Shown here: positions 41,331 through 51,883 of the stretch, one piece after another
Position numbering within the stretch: position 1 is the stretch's first letter
How the letters are laid out: every line of letters starts with the position of its first letter
Made by a program: the position numbers and the translations under genes
Notes under the pieces: generated by a model
What the model was told of the DNA's origin: nothing
Database searches by the model: none
Seen by the model: the letters and a program-made list of their open reading frames with translations, nothing else
Assembly (NCBI GenBank): GCA_963575745.1
Contig: CAUYUJ010001403.1
Location: 78,501 to 142,500 of the forward strand
Direction of reading: 5' to 3'
DNA: 64,000 nucleotides
Source of the DNA: Prorocentrum cordatum
Taxonomy: Eukaryota; Sar; Dinophyceae; Prorocentrales; Prorocentraceae

Positions 41331-42500
41331 CGTAAATCTCGCTCGCCTCACCCTCCTCCCCTTTCGCCTCGTCTTGCTAGGACACGGCGATGTTTTCCAG
41401 GGGGGCGACATTGAGGAGAAACTTCCTGGCAAAGCGGACAAGTAGAAGGATGGAGTTTCTCCCCCTAGCGAGCTCTCGCCGTGGGGCGAGGAGGCCGCCG
41501 GCACCAGCAGGGCTCGAGACTCGGCAAGTTGGGCTGCACGTGAAGGGGGTCAGCGCTCATATGGGGGGTTCAGGCGATCCACTCCAGCCGGCCCAGGGCC
41601 TGGGAGCCGCGTGGAACTGGGCCTCCCTTTGCCTGCCTCCGCCGACCTGGGTCTGGGCGTGCCCGTGCGGCCGGCTGGGCTTCGGGACATGCGCCCAGGC
41701 CTCACTGGGTCAGCGCTGACCCCGGTCAGCGCGTCAGGGTGGGCGAGGGTCGCCATGAAGGACGGGTTCCTGTGAGTTTTCTTTGGGAGGGGCTCTTTTG
41801 GGGCATTCCCCGGGCATCGAGGCGATCTAAAAACTATTCGGGGCGAAAGGCTGGTCCTGAGGAGAGCTTGGGTTCCATGACCCGTTTCCCTCAGGACCCT
41901 TTTCCGTAATGCCAGAGGGCTGGGGGAGGGGTGTAGGATCGAGGATGGAAGCTTGGGGGCGTTATAGCAATTCGTTGTTCAAACGTCTGGGGGGGGGCTT
42001 ATTGTCACCCCTGGAGAGAGTTCAGGAGTTCCCCTAGGGGGTGCCACAGGGAGGTTCACCCACCCATACCTCTGACATCTAGTTTTTTCCTGTGTACTGC
42101 ACGGCGTCCTGGGGCTGTTTGGGAGCTGGCCCCGTGGGAGGGGGCGAGAGCTCAGCATGGGGCCAGCAGATGGGGTGGGTGAGGGTGGATCGGGATTTGC
42201 GACCTTTCAATGTTTGTAAAGCACTCTGGAGACTGATGGCGCCGCTGATCTCTTTCGGGGCCCTGGAGCTCTCAGGGCTCAGGCTGCCAAACCGGCAATA
42301 GGCACGCGTGGTTGACATCTGACGCCCATCGGCGTCGTGAACCGCGCACGCCTTCGGCCCTCGACGCCACCCGTGAGCAGCACTTTCCCGAGCCGAGCAG
42401 ATCCCCGAAGGGCCCAGGCCCATGAGAGCAATCCCGGGCCCTTTGGGCCATCAAGCAACCAGTCGGGGTGAAGAGATGGGCCCAGGCTCGGGGTCGAGAG
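41331..42500. other. Unassigned
   Basis: GC-rich DNA without repeats I could recognise. Poly-G run at 41990-41997. No exon. Confidence 0.4.
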
Positions 42501-42509
42501 GTCCGATCA

Positions 42510-42704
42510 TCGGGCCGGGCGAAAGGGGGGGACTGGGAAAGGGGGGGTTACGAAATTTGCTGCATGCAGCTGGTTTCGGCCTCACCAAGGGGCCCCTTCC
42601 TCGATACATAGCCGCCTCCGGCGCCGGGAGGCGCCGGGAAAATCAGCTACGTGAGCTGATTCTCAAACCCCCCTTTTGCTATCCCCCCCTTTTGCCCGAC
42701 CCGA
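42510..42704 (+). mobile_element. TCGGG-terminus MITE (family M1), intact copy
   Basis: A 195-bp element starting TCGGGCCGGGCGAAAGGGGG and ending in the inverse, CCCCCTTTTGCCCGACCCGA. A perfect 5-bp target duplication GATCA flanks it (42505-42509 and 42705-42709). The interior includes TTTGCTGCATGCAGCTGG and CTACGTGAGCTGATTC, both palindromic. No coding capacity. Relatives are at 48340-48513, 51111-51171 and 11991-12170. Confidence 0.88.
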
Positions 42705-42709
42705 GATCA

Positions 42710-43584
42710 GCGGCGCCTGGATGGGTTACTTCGGACCCCCGCCGAAAGTTGACACTTCGGGGCCTCGCCTGGCCATTGCAGCGTTGCCCGCGTCGGGAAG
42801 GGTTCGGGTTCGCCTGGTCGCCGGGCAAATAACCCGTCGGCGGAGTACCCGTCAGGGAGGCGCTGATCCGAGGATCCCACGTCCTGATCATTGGGGTGTG
42901 GGGGCCGCCCTGGACACCCCTTGCGGTAGGCCCCTGAGGCCGGCCGAGGCTACTGGGGGACTGTCTCCGGGGACCCGCAGACCAGGGCTCTGTGAACCAG
43001 GCCTTCTTGCCAGATCCAGCCGAAGGACACGGAGAGTGCCCGCGGCTGCAGCTAGCTCGGGTACGCTAAGGTCCCGGCTCATCAGGGACCCCGTGGATTG
43101 GGCCCTGATTTCCCCAGGCCTTCGACGACTCTATCTCTTTTCAATGCGGGCCCCCCCGTAGTTCTCGCTCCCGCCACTGGGCCTGACCCAGGGGGCTCCA
43201 GGCGGTGCGGTGACCACACCGTGTGGTGATTCAGTGGGGATTCGGGGTGACCGCGCGGTTTTGGGGCTTGGGTTGTCCTCCGAGGATGTCTCGGGCGACT
43301 CAGGCCTCCACGGTCCCAAAACCCTGCGCTGACATCTTTGTGTTCCCGGGTTGTTTTTGACGCCCCCCACCTGCATAAAGAGGGCTGTCAACAAAAATAC
43401 CATGAACGTGAGAACTGGCCGTCTCATTCGAGCCACCACGTAGTCCACGCCATGAGGGGAAGAAGTTCTGAGGGAAACAGGTCCTACGGTTTTCGACGTT
43501 CCCGGGGCCGTGGAGGGCCCCAGGTGCCTGCAAGCGGCGAAACGCTTCCAGGACCCCTGTGCTAATGCCTGGGTCTGTGCGCAG
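42710..43584. other. Unassigned; upstream of the Cys-rich gene
   Basis: Words like GTGGTGACC and ACCGTGTGGTG recur at 43205-43260, as in 4930-5170. The first exon(s) of the Cys-rich gene should be here, but I could not find the start codon. Confidence 0.4.
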
Positions 43585-43732
43585 CCCAGAGCCGTGCCCG
43601 CCAGCACCACCGACAGCGACGCCACCCCGCGCCCGCCGCACCTGTCCGCACGCCTCTCCAGGGCAGCGCTCTGCGCCGCTGGCGTCGCGACCGCGTGCGG
43701 GCTGCTGGCGTTCGGAGGAGCCGCCCGCCAAG
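43585..43732 (+). CDS. Cys-rich CYKKC secretory protein, N-terminal-side exon
   Basis: Starts after GGGTCTGTGCGCAG in phase 0 and reads PRAVPASTTDSDATPRPPHL, then a hydrophobic stretch AALCAAGVATACGLLAF, which would act as signal peptide or membrane anchor. It ends GCCCGCCAAG before a GC donor (GCCCACAG), leaving one base of a codon. The next exon at 43949 supplies two bases, so the junction codon is GTC (Val) and the reading frame continues without stops. The predicted intron is 216 bp with GC at its start and AG at its end. An upstream exon with the initiator Met is missing. Confidence 0.6.
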
Positions 43733-43948
43733 GCCCACAGCCGCAGCATCTGGACGGCGACAGCTAGACACTGACACCGGTTCTGAACAGTCCCAGCTCG
43801 GACCCAAGATCGGTGTGTGGGCGTCCTGGCTGTGCCAGGACGGCGTGCACACCGCTGGTCCTGGGCCCCGGGCTGGCCCGACCACCACGGTGTCGGTGCA
43901 GGTGCCGTCGTCCTGGGCGTCGCCGCCGCGACGCGGACCACGATATAG

Positions 43949-44703
43949 TCAGCCTCGGGGCGTTGAGCGCGCTGGGCTCGATGCTCGAGGGCGGCGCGAG
44001 CGTCATCAGCGACGCGAACGACGCGAACGACGCGATGACCTCGCTCCCAGGCGAGATTAGCGAGATCGGGAACCAGCTGGTCGGCAGCTCCGAGGGCGTC
44101 ACGGCACACGGGCCCCTCGTGGACGCGCTCCGCAACGGGACTTTCAACGCGTGGCTCCAGAACGAGTCCAACCGCGAGAAGCTGAAGCGATTGCTGAAGA
44201 AGCCCAACAACTTGCACGACGGCAACTTCTGCGAGGACGATGAGGAGGAGCACGCCACCTTATGCTACAAGAAGTGCTCACTGATCACGAACGGCGAGTA
44301 CCCGTTTCGGGGCACTGCGTTCTCGTGTTGCAGGGCGACGCCATGCACTTTGTTCAATTCGCACTTCATTATGTCGATGTGCAGTGGGTACGACATCGCC
44401 GGCGAGAGGGCCAACAATGCGTGCCCCCACGCCAGAGGGGCGTGCTACGCGGACGAGGAGATGCGCTTGAATACGTGTTACAAGAAATGCGTTCTGCTCA
44501 CCGGGGGGACGCACGCATTCAGGACCGCGGCAGAGACGTGCTGCAAGTACGAGGGCTCCATGCAGTGCCTGACGCACCCTAACTCCTCCGTGACTAGCCC
44601 CCTGTACGCAGTCGGTGGCGGCGAGTTTGAGAAGATCAACAGGTCGAACATGACCGTGAACATGCCACACCCCCCAGTCGCGATTGAGGCAGAAGCGCCA
44701 TGA
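43949..44703 (+). CDS. Cys-rich CYKKC-module secretory protein, last exon
   Basis: About 251 residues ending with TGA. Order: a helical region SLGALSALGSMLEGG…SLPGEISEIGNQL; HGPLVDALRNGTF; a basic REKLKRLLKKPNNLHDG; then two related modules, the first CEDDEEEHATLCYKKCSLIT with FRGTAFSCC, the second CYADEEMRLNTCYKKCVLLT with FRTAAETCC; and a tail with PLYAVGGGEFEKINR. Several Asn-x-Ser/Thr sequons (NGT, NES, NSS, NRS, NMT) fit the secretory route. I recall closely similar proteins as an abundant, uncharacterised dinoflagellate family; the function is unknown. GC3-rich codons support coding. The start at 43949 is set by GATATAG and phase agreement with the exon at 43585. The modules suggest disulfide-bonded extracellular units (inference). 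Confidence 0.85.
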
Positions 44704-45300
44704 TCTGGATTTCCCTGCCTCAGGTGTGCACCCTGTTGCAGGTTGCATGGACGGGGAATCAGGCCCTTTGCTTTCTCCCGTTGATAGTGTGCTCCATTGT
44801 TTTGATTGTGCAGCTGCTGCAAATAACTTCCAATTAGCTCGTCGGTCTGTCAGGCCGCCCGCCTCGACCTAGAAAGTGTGATGGATAAAGTCTATTGCGA
44901 AATTCGTTCTGCCTCATGGTATGGAATCGCCCAGGCTGCTAATTGTCAAGTAGTGCTGTGGCGTTCGCTTGCAAAGCTCATGCGACTGTCCCGGTGGTCC
45001 GCGAATGTACGAGTGATCAATCAGGCATGGTATCCTTAGAAAGAACGGTTGGCTCCAGAATCAACGAATCTGGTAGAGGTGGGGTCTGCTAGCAGAGAAC
45101 CCGTGCTCTGGGCGCTGACGCGCAGCTGCTGGTTTTGTCTACGTTTGGCGGAACGGAGGTACGGGAGGTAGAGATGAAAAGTCCCGCCCGCATGTTGGGC
45201 CACACGTCTGGCGTGCCCGAGCCACTCTTGACTCCGTGGCCATGTCTTCCTCATGTTAGTCAACCTTCCAGAGAGGACCAGTTGAGGAACAACGATGAAG
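44704..45300. other. 3' region of the Cys-rich gene and unassigned DNA
   Basis: Lower GC than the exon. No repeat. A minus-strand frame (45036-45401) is open but partly in the GGA tract. Confidence 0.4.
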
Positions 45301-45345
45301 CAGAGGAGGAGGGGGAGGAGGAGGAGGAGAAGGAGGAGAAGCCGC
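45301..45345 (+). repeat. GGA microsatellite
   Basis: GAGGAGGAGG run. Confidence 0.9.
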
Positions 45346-45497
45346 AGCATGAGCATGAGGATGATAGTCTGTGATGATTTCTTGCCTTGGAGCTTAGACA
45401 AAAACCTTGTCTGGGAGCTTCTCGGCCAGTTTCGTGCAGGGGAACGATGCTGGCCTCCAGGGGCGCAAAAGTGGTAATAACATGATCAGGCCGCTGG

Positions 45498-45956
45498 ATG
45501 TCTGGGGAGGGATGCGTGGTGAGCCTTGCTCCTGCACCAGACCCTGAGCCCCAGATGTCCCTGGAGGCTCTCCAGAGGTTTCAAAGGCCTCAGGAGGGCC
45601 GACAAGGGCGGAAAACTACTTCAGACCTTCCCCCTCCACCCTCGAGGGTCGAGGGCAAACTTTGGCACGGATGTAGTCAGAGCGGGGCGGATGGGACGTG
45701 GCGTGGGCGGGGGATTAGAGCGAAGGAGGGGAGGGAGGAAGAAGCGAAGGAGGAGGAGAGGGATGAGGAGGAGGAGGAGGAGGAGGAGGAGGAGAAAGAG
45801 GAGGAGGGGGAGGAGGAGGAAGAGGAGGAGGAGGAGGACGACGACACGATGGAGATGAGGAGGGGGGAGGCGCGAGCGCGCGAGGATTATCAGGCCGCCG
45901 GCAGGACAGCGGGAGCAGGGCAGCACGGAGAGCCTTGTGGCAAGAGAAAGAGATGA
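45498..45956 (+). CDS. ORF with an acidic repeat-coded middle, uncertain
   Basis: A 152-codon frame. The beginning reads MSGEGCVVSLAPAPDPEPQM, the middle (45720-45845) is a long Glu run coded by a GAG microsatellite, and the end is polar (RAREDYQAAGRTAG). The flanks look more coding-like than the repeat, but no family was recognised. The same MSGEE-type start follows GGCCGCTGGATGTC both here and at 46541, suggesting a shared short repeat. Confidence 0.2.
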   Translation: MSGEGCVVSLAPAPDPEPQMSLEALQRFQRPQEGRQGRKTTSDLPPPPSRVEGKLWHGCSQSGADGTWRGRGIRAKEGREEEAKEEERDEEEEEEEEEEKEEEGEEEEEEEEEDDDTMEMRRGEARAREDYQAAGRTAGAGQHGEPCGKRKR

Positions 45957-46540
45957 CGACGACGAAGAGACGACGCGACAGAGAGCGCGGGTGGGGGGCA
46001 GCAGCAAGGGAAGGGACGCGCGCCGCGCGCGGGCGCGCGCGCGCGCCGGGCCCTTGAGGGAGCCGAGGCCCCCGTGCCTCGGCGCGACACGCTGAGCGCG
46101 TCCCAGTCCACTGGCAGCACGGCTGCCAGGTGATCTCGGCCTCCCGTCCCGCGAAGCGGGGCGGCACGCCATGCGCGTGGAAGGCATGGCGTGTCGCCGG
46201 GGCTGCCGCCGCGACATGTTCAGCAGAGGATGTTGCGGCCACGTTTGTTGCAGGACTGCGCCCACCTGGTGCGGCCCTGGGGCCGCTGTTCCACCAGAGG
46301 GTGTCTTGTGAAAGAGGCGGCTCGTGGTCTCGCAGTAGCATGGGCGGGCCGTGCCGGAGGAGACGGAGGGAGACTACCCGTTCCGTCCGCCGGCTCGGCA
46401 AAGACAGACGGCGGCCAGCTTGCTTTTGGTGGTCCTTGGCCCCCCAGAGAGGCCCGTCCGAGTGACCGTCGAGAAAAGACTGGGGATGAGCAGCCTGCCC
46501 CAGGAGAGGTGCCAGTGTCCTGAGCACTCCAGGCCGCTGG
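45957..46540. other. Unassigned
   Basis: Highly GC-rich; GCGCGCGCGC at 46030-46050. No exon recognised. Confidence 0.4.
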
Positions 46541-46954
46541 ATGTCCGGGGAGGAGGGCGAAGAGGAGGAGGGGGAGGAGGAGGGCCACGACCCTGCATCC
46601 CCGAGGCTGATCGCGCGCCATTTGAACAAGAGCTTCCAGGAGAAGAAGATCTTGTGCAAGGCTCCGCGCCTTCGGCTGCCCCAGGGGCTCAGGGGACGCC
46701 AGTGCGGTCTGCAATCGCACGCCCTAGCTGCCCCTCCTCCTGTTGCTGCAGGCGTCGTGCTTTACATTGCGTTCGCCCTGCCCGAGGCCCGTGCTGGGGG
46801 TCTTTTTTATCGCGCTCGCAGCATTTGTCTCCCTTGTGAGTGTGACAGGCGGCGAGGCTTCCCCCTCGAGCCCACACTCCCTCCCCTCTGCCTGACTCGC
46901 CTGGCGGGCGGGTCGGGTCGGGCAGGCTCCTCTTCCCCCCCTCCTCCACAATAA
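46541..46954 (+). CDS. ORF with basic segment and one membrane helix, uncertain
   Basis: A 137-codon frame. It begins MSGEEGEEEEGEEEGHD, continues PRLIARHLNKSFQEKKILC and KAPRLRLPQ, then a hydrophobic VAAGVVLYIAFALPEA and a Cys-containing SICLPCECDRRRG. CCCCAG followed by GGGCTCAG after the basic segment, and GTTGCTGCAG before the helix, could be splice sites, so the ORF may be two exons. A second frame (EADRAPFEQELPGEEDLV) is also plausible, so the coding frame is not settled. No family recognised. Confidence 0.3.
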   Translation: MSGEEGEEEEGEEEGHDPASPRLIARHLNKSFQEKKILCKAPRLRLPQGLRGRQCGLQSHALAAPPPVAAGVVLYIAFALPEARAGGLFYRARSICLPCECDRRRGFPLEPTLPPLCLTRLAGGSGRAGSSSPPPPQ

Positions 46955-47094
46955 CACAATCTGAATAGTATTCTCCTGTCTCCCCTGACTCTATCCGGAG
47001 AGTGCCCCGTTCTCTCCGCGTATTGTTTCAACACGCAGGACTTCATGATGTGGCGTTTCATACGTTTTTTGTTCAATCTGGGCGTTTCTGGTTC

Positions 47095-47235
47095 TTCCAA
47101 CATGGTACTCCCGCTTCAGCGCCGCCCTCATTTCCGCGCTTCGGTCATTCAAAATAGTGTTCCCGCTGCAGTGCTGGCCTCGTTCCCGCGCCTCTGGACG
47201 GCACTTGGCATCCGAAAGCGCCACATCGGGCAGAC
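47095..47235 (-). repeat. Tandem array R3, locus 3 (reverse orientation)
   Basis: On the minus strand, cores like GCACTGCAGCGGGAACAC and GCGCTGAAGCGGGAGTACC recur, as at 8955 and 10790. Confidence 0.65.
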
Positions 47236-47447
47236 ACCATTGCGGAGGACATGGAGCCAGCATTCCGGACAGACCCTCCTCTCGGAAGGGCCATTTACCC
47301 CGGCATGCAATGCAATGCTGTGATGTGCACCGTAGTGCGATACCATGTTTTCCGTTGCTATGTTTTGTGACGCAATACGCCACTACGCAATGCCACCTCA
47401 TGCCGTGACATGCTATTCTCTGCTGTGCTCTTCGACGTCATGTTTTA

Positions 47448-47585
47448 CCATCCATCGCGTACCTTCTTGGGATCATTGCCCTGCTCGACATCCAACTGTG
47501 CGATTAGATGGGGTATCTGAGCCATGGTAAGGGATGGGAGGCAGGAGTACGACGTCAAATGTGATGCTAGCGCACCTAGCTTGTG
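47448..47585 (-). repeat. Dispersed element R2, copy 3 (reverse orientation)
   Basis: Read on the minus strand it begins GCACAAGCTAGGTGCGCTAG after a GGA tract, then TTGACGTCG, CCCTTACCATGG and GTTGGATGTCGAGCAGGGCA. It is the longest match to copy 1 at 8703-8840. Confidence 0.78.
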
Positions 47586-47652
47586 CTCCTCCTCCTCCTC
47601 CTTCTCCTTCACCTCCTCCTCCTCCTCCTCCTCCTCCTCCTCCTCCTCCGTC
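47586..47652 (+). repeat. TCC microsatellite bordering R2 copy 3
   Basis: TCCTCCTCC run directly adjoining the R2 border, equivalent to the GGA tract that precedes the other R2 copies. Confidence 0.9.
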
Positions 47653-47814
47653 CCGCACCCGCGGCGTGCGTCGACCAGGCAGGGAAGTCGGGATCGGACG
47701 AGCCCCAGACTTGCGCCCCCTGCCTGGTCTCCCCCACTCTGCGGGGAGTCTCTGAGTTGCCTCTCCTGCCTCTCTCTGGCCGGGGACGGGGGCGGAAGTG
47801 ATCTCGCGAGGTGG

Positions 47815-47955
47815 TGCCTTCGGATGGCCATGCGGATTTCCTGGGTCAGCGCCAGACCCCGCCTGGGTGCGCTTTCGGCCCAGCTTTGCTCGTGCCGCGC
47901 GCCTGGGAGGGTGGTCCAGCGTCGCCCCAAGAATTCGCACGGGTCCCCAGAAGAG
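47815..47955 (+). mobile_element. Diverged GGTCCGCGCGG MITE (family M3)
   Basis: Left arm CATGCGGATTTCCTGGGTCA then GCGCCAGACC; right arm GGTCCAGCGTCGCCCCAAGA then ATTCGCACGGGTCC. The inverted arms are still visible but substituted, so the copy looks old. Confidence 0.6.
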
Positions 47956-47959
47956 CACT

Positions 47960-48335
47960 GCCTTCGCCTCCCTCCCCTCCTCCCTTCCAGTGCTGGCGGA
48001 CAGTCTCCCAGAGCTGTCGCGGCAAGGTCGCTCTCGAACCCTCTCTGGGTCGTGGCTCCTTGCTGAAAGGAAGCTGCGGCCGACGCTTCCGCCGCCAGCT
48101 CACTGGGAGCACACCCATCCCATCCCATCCCCTCTCCCCTCCTCCCCTCTCCTGCCTCTCTCCTCCCTGGTGGTCCTCCCCCCTTCTCCCCTTCGCTTCC
48201 TGCACGCCCTCCTCTCCCCTCCCCTGCTGGCTCCCTTCTCCGCCTCGCCCGTCTCGCTCCCTTCGCCCTCTGGCCTCTCCTCCCCTCCTCGGGGCGGCCC
48301 CCTCGCTTCTCTCGTCCCTGGTTCTGGGGGGCGGG
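47960..48335. other. Unassigned, pyrimidine-rich
   Basis: CCTCCCC and CTCCTCCC words at 48115-48260. No exon. Confidence 0.4.
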
Positions 48336-48339
48336 AGCG

Positions 48340-48513
48340 TCGGGCCGGACGAAAGGGGGGGATTGGGAAAGGGGGGGGGTACGAAATTTGCTGCATGCAG
48401 CTGGTTTCGGCCTCACCGAGGGGGCCATTTCTCGATACATAGCCGGGAAAATCAGCTGCGTGAGCTGATTCTCAAACCCCCCCTTTGCTATCCCCCCCTT
48501 TCGCCCGACCCGA
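48340..48513 (+). mobile_element. TCGGG-terminus MITE (family M1), intact copy
   Basis: A 174-bp element starting TCGGGCCGGACGAAAGGGGG and ending CCTTTCGCCCGACCCGA. A perfect 5-bp target duplication GAGCG flanks it (48335-48339 and 48514-48518). It lacks the GCC-rich palindrome present in the 42510 copy. Confidence 0.88.
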
Positions 48514-48729
48514 GAGCGATGGGGTCGTGGCCCCCTCTCGCCCACCCCGCTCCCGCGGTGGTCCTCTGTGGGCTGCTCTTTGGCACTGGCAAGGCGTCGT
48601 CGTGATTTCCCTGTCGGTGCCGCATCTACTGCAAGTCATCTCTTCGGCGGCATACACCGAGGCTCGTAAGATTGGTGCTCAGGCCCTGCGGCCGGCAGAG
48701 GCATTTGGGAAGGTGGGGATCAGACGCTC

Positions 48730-49400
48730 CCGAGGGTGCCCAAGAGGCGACACGAGGCCCCAAATATGTGCCCAAGGACCCCCACGAAGTGTTGGTGGCG
48801 TCTGTTCCTTAGGGGGCCTTCTGAGAGCCTCCTGTGGCTTCCTGGCTGTTCCTGGGGGCCGCCTGGGGGCCTCGTCAGGCCTCTGGAAGGGCTCTTGGGC
48901 TCCAGGACCCCCCGGGGGAGGGGTGGTATTCTGACCTGGGACCCCCCACCCAGGACCCCCGCAGCCCCACCCCTCCCAGGGACCCCCCCCCAGCAGGGGG
49001 GAAGGGATCGTAGGACAGGGGCTTCCCTTCCACACTTTGCTCAATTTCGATTTGGTTGCTTTGCTTCGGCTGGCGGCTTATGGAGGAGATGGAGACCCAC
49101 GAATGATTCTTGAAGTCTCTTTGGAGCGCTCTCGGGGGCATTTGGCCGTTTGGGAGCCTCATGGTGCATCCTGGCGGTTCCTTGGGGGTGCCCGGGGGCC
49201 TCTGGGTGGCCTCTGGGGGGCCTTTGGGGGGCCTCTTGGGCCCCGGGACCCCCCGGGAGGTGGTATCCAGGACCACCCCCAGGGGCCTCCTCCCAGGACC
49301 CCCCATGCCCCCCACCCTAGGTGCTTCCCCGGGCGGGGAAGGGACCAGAGGGAAAGGTCCTCCCTCCGACTCGATGACGACATGTCGCTCAATTTCGTTT
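48730..49400 (+). repeat. R5-type repeat with a ~315-bp tandem duplication
   Basis: GGCCTTCTGAG, GGGGGCCTCTGG and GCTCTTGGGC words at 48815-48905 and 49140-49245, each followed by CCCGGGACCCCCCGGGAGGT-like and CCAGGACCCC blocks and ending with GCTCAATTTCGATTTGG or GCTCAATTTCGTTTAGG. The second unit lies ~315 bp after the first. Confidence 0.8.
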
Positions 49401-49655
49401 AGGCTGCTTTGCTTGGGTCCGAGGTGAGCGCATGACCCTCCGCTGAGCCGCGGGGCACTTCTGCTCACGCAGGCCGCCGGGCCACCTGGAGGCCCGGTCG
49501 CTCGGCGTCGACTTGTTTTTTGCCCTCCTCTCCTTCTCTTTTTCGTCCTCCTCCTCCTCCGCGGTATAGAAAAGTTGCCAACCGCACGTAACTTCACAGG
49601 CACCCGGGCAGACCTCGGGAGTCGGTCGAGAGCTAGACTAGGGGACGAGAGGCGT
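49401..49655. other. Unassigned; short TCC tract
   Basis: TCC-rich at 49525-49560. Nothing else. Confidence 0.45.
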
Positions 49656-49659
49656 AAAC

Positions 49660-49808
49660 ATGGACTTTCGGAGGTCCGCCCGAGTCTCGGATCGGCGCTG
49701 GACACCCCCCCTGGCGCGCGGAGGGCGCCGAGCGCGGCGCCAGAGGCGCCGCCAGGGGCGCCGCCAGGGCGGTCCATCGCCGACCCAGGAAATCCGCGCG
49801 GACCGTCG
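49660..49808 (+). mobile_element. GGTCCGCGCGG MITE (family M3), copy 2
   Basis: Left arm TTTCGGAGGTCCGCCCGAGT then CTCGGATCGGCGCTGGACAC; right arm TCCATCGCCGACCCAGGAAA then TCCGCGCGGACC. The interior is a GC-rich series of GGCGCCGCCAGGG words. Confidence 0.72.
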
Positions 49809-49809
49809 A

Positions 49810-51110
49810 GCGTGTGCAGTCAAGACGCTGACACAGGGGGCCGCTTTGGGCTCAGGCAGCGCTGGTTTTCGGGCCGTGCCTTGGATCTAGCTCGGGGGAC
49901 CTATTCGTGGCCGAGGTTCGCCTTGGCCACGAGGGCCCCGTCTGGCCTCAGCTTGCGTTCCCTCTGCCAGGACGATGACTGTATGTGTGTACTGCTGTGC
50001 TGTCCCCCTGTGGGTCCCCAATCCTTTCAGGCATCCATGCAATCATGCAGAAGTGGCCCCGCGCTTCTTCTTTCCAAGAGCCCGCCCCCCCGAAGAAGCA
50101 GATTGGTCTGCTGCGCTTCGTGCGGGCTTGTAGGCGGCGCGCCGCGGATCCCGCATGTGTGTTGCGATGTGGTCGGGATGGTGCTTGCAGGCTGCTCGTC
50201 CCTACAAAGCCCCCCTCCCATCAGCTGCCGCGGACACGGCCAATCTTCTGGACACGCAACACGAGTGACTACCTAACTCTTCCCAGTTATGGTGACCGAC
50301 GGAGATCCCAAAGTATGTCCTGCGCATTGCCAATTGCCAACTAAAGGTTTTGACACACCACCAACTAGTTCCAAATGAATTGGACGCTCGAGTGACGCAC
50401 CATTGACCCACTCACGCCCACCAGCGGCCCAATGGTGATTCACTCTGTGTTGCCCCCAGTTTTTGATGTTGCAAGCCCATGGGTGCGCAATAAAGTGGCC
50501 ACCAGCTGGCCATAGCCAGGTCCGAAATTCCTGCGAGGCAGGACTCGTGCTCATACGGGCCTTCGTCGAGAGCGATGGAGCAGCCATCAGTGAGAGATCG
50601 TGTGGCCACTAGAGTGTCAGAAAACAGGCTCAAAGGTTTTGTGAGGCAGGGCCCTAAATGCTTCATACGGCCTCGCCAGGGAGTGGCGGGAGTATTTTCG
50701 ATGTCATTGCTGTTTTCAGTTGCACCGTCCTCAGGCACCTATCCTATTACATCATCCGCTGTACATGCGGAAGACCATTCATCCTCCTCTCCCCTTCCCT
50801 AGGTTGCAACTCCTGGAATGAGAAGTCAGCAATTACGCTGGTATGATCGATCCTCCTGCGTCCTCCTCCGTCCATTTTCCCCTCGTGTATCTTCCCCCTG
50901 CCCCTCTTCTCCCCAAAACTGTCCCCCCCCCTCTCTCCCCTTCCCGTTCTCTGCCCCTGCGCCGCGGCTGCTCCTCCCCCCTTCCTCATGTTTCTCCTTC
51001 CCCCCCCCTCCCCCTCCCCTCCGATCCCTCACTCCACCCCTCCTCCATCCTGGTGCTGCTACGTCTCCTCGTGCCCCTCCGCCGCCTCCTCCTCCTCCCC
51101 CTCCTCCCTC
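49810..51110. other. Unassigned, partly non-repetitive; possible exons
   Basis: From 49960 to 50850 there is no repeat and composition is moderate. The minus-strand frame at 50412-50738 has balanced composition (PLSLFSDTLVATRSLTDG) but no recognised family. From 50870 to 51110 pyrimidine-rich DNA follows. Confidence 0.3.
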
Positions 51111-51171
51111 CAGCTACGTGAGCTGATTCTCAAACCCCCCCTTTGCTATCCCCCCCTTTCGCCCGACCCGA
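51111..51171 (+). mobile_element. Right-end fragment of MITE family M1
   Basis: CAGCTACGTGAGCTGATTCT through CCCCCCTTTCGCCCGACCCGA, identical in layout to the right third of the 42510 copy. It is truncated on the left exactly at the central palindrome and preceded by a TCC tract. Confidence 0.8.
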
Positions 51172-51393
51172 GATGTCGTCCCGCCCTGTCTGTGGTTCGA
51201 CCCACTGGCCCCGCGGAGGCCTCGGCCCCTCCCCTGGGGCTCCCTCCTCGCCTCACCCGCGGGCCCCCCGGGGGCCCGGAGCGCGGCCCTCGGAGGCCGA
51301 CTCCGGGAGTGGAGGCGCCTCGGAGGCCGAAGCCGATGCCGCACGGACGGATCCGGCGGAGGTCCCGGGCGCCAGGGGGGGGTCGACCCAAGC

Positions 51394-51587
51394 TCGGGGG
51401 CGGAAAAGAGGGGGGTGGTGACCAGGGGGGGGTGGATTTCACGGCGGGGGCCATGATATTTCCTCAGATTTCATGGCGCCTCTTCTTACTTCATTACGTC
51501 CCTGCCCCCCCCCGCTGGGCCGCGCACATGCCGCCGGTCATGATTTGCACCCCCCCTCTTGGACACCCCCCTCTTGGTCGCTCCCGA
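51394..51587 (+). mobile_element. TCGGG-terminus MITE (family M2), long copy
   Basis: A 194-bp element starting TCGGGGGCGGAAAAGAGGGG and ending CCTCTTGGTCGCTCCCGA. Flanks are CAAGC and TAAGC, a 5-bp duplication with one mismatch. The interior has CATGATATTTCCTCAGATTT and CTTCATTACGTCC, shared with the 54812 copy. The CCCCCCTCTTGGACA block near the right end is duplicated, as in the 20852 copy. Confidence 0.82.
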
Positions 51588-51883
51588 TAAGCAGTGTTTG
51601 GGCGACTCCGTGGGCCATGCGCGAGTCGGTCTCGTTCTGCAGCAGCGGCGAATGAAGACAAGACGAGGGAAGACGAAACGCCAAAACGAGAACGAAAGAC
51701 ACTGCTTGGGCCGATCCCTGCCGGGCGCGGGTCTGCTTTTGGGGGGCCATCTCCTGCGGGCGTGGGCCTCCGAGGGGGAGGGGCGGGCTTCGGAGGGGGG
51801 CAGCGGCCCGAGCAGGCCACGCGGGCAGCTGGCACGCACGGAGCGGGCAGCCACACCGCCGCGGCGTGGCGCACAGCGAGGTG
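51588..51883. other. Unassigned spacer between two MITEs
   Basis: An A/G-rich patch at 51640-51710 (GAAGACAAGACGAGG words). No exon. Confidence 0.4.
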
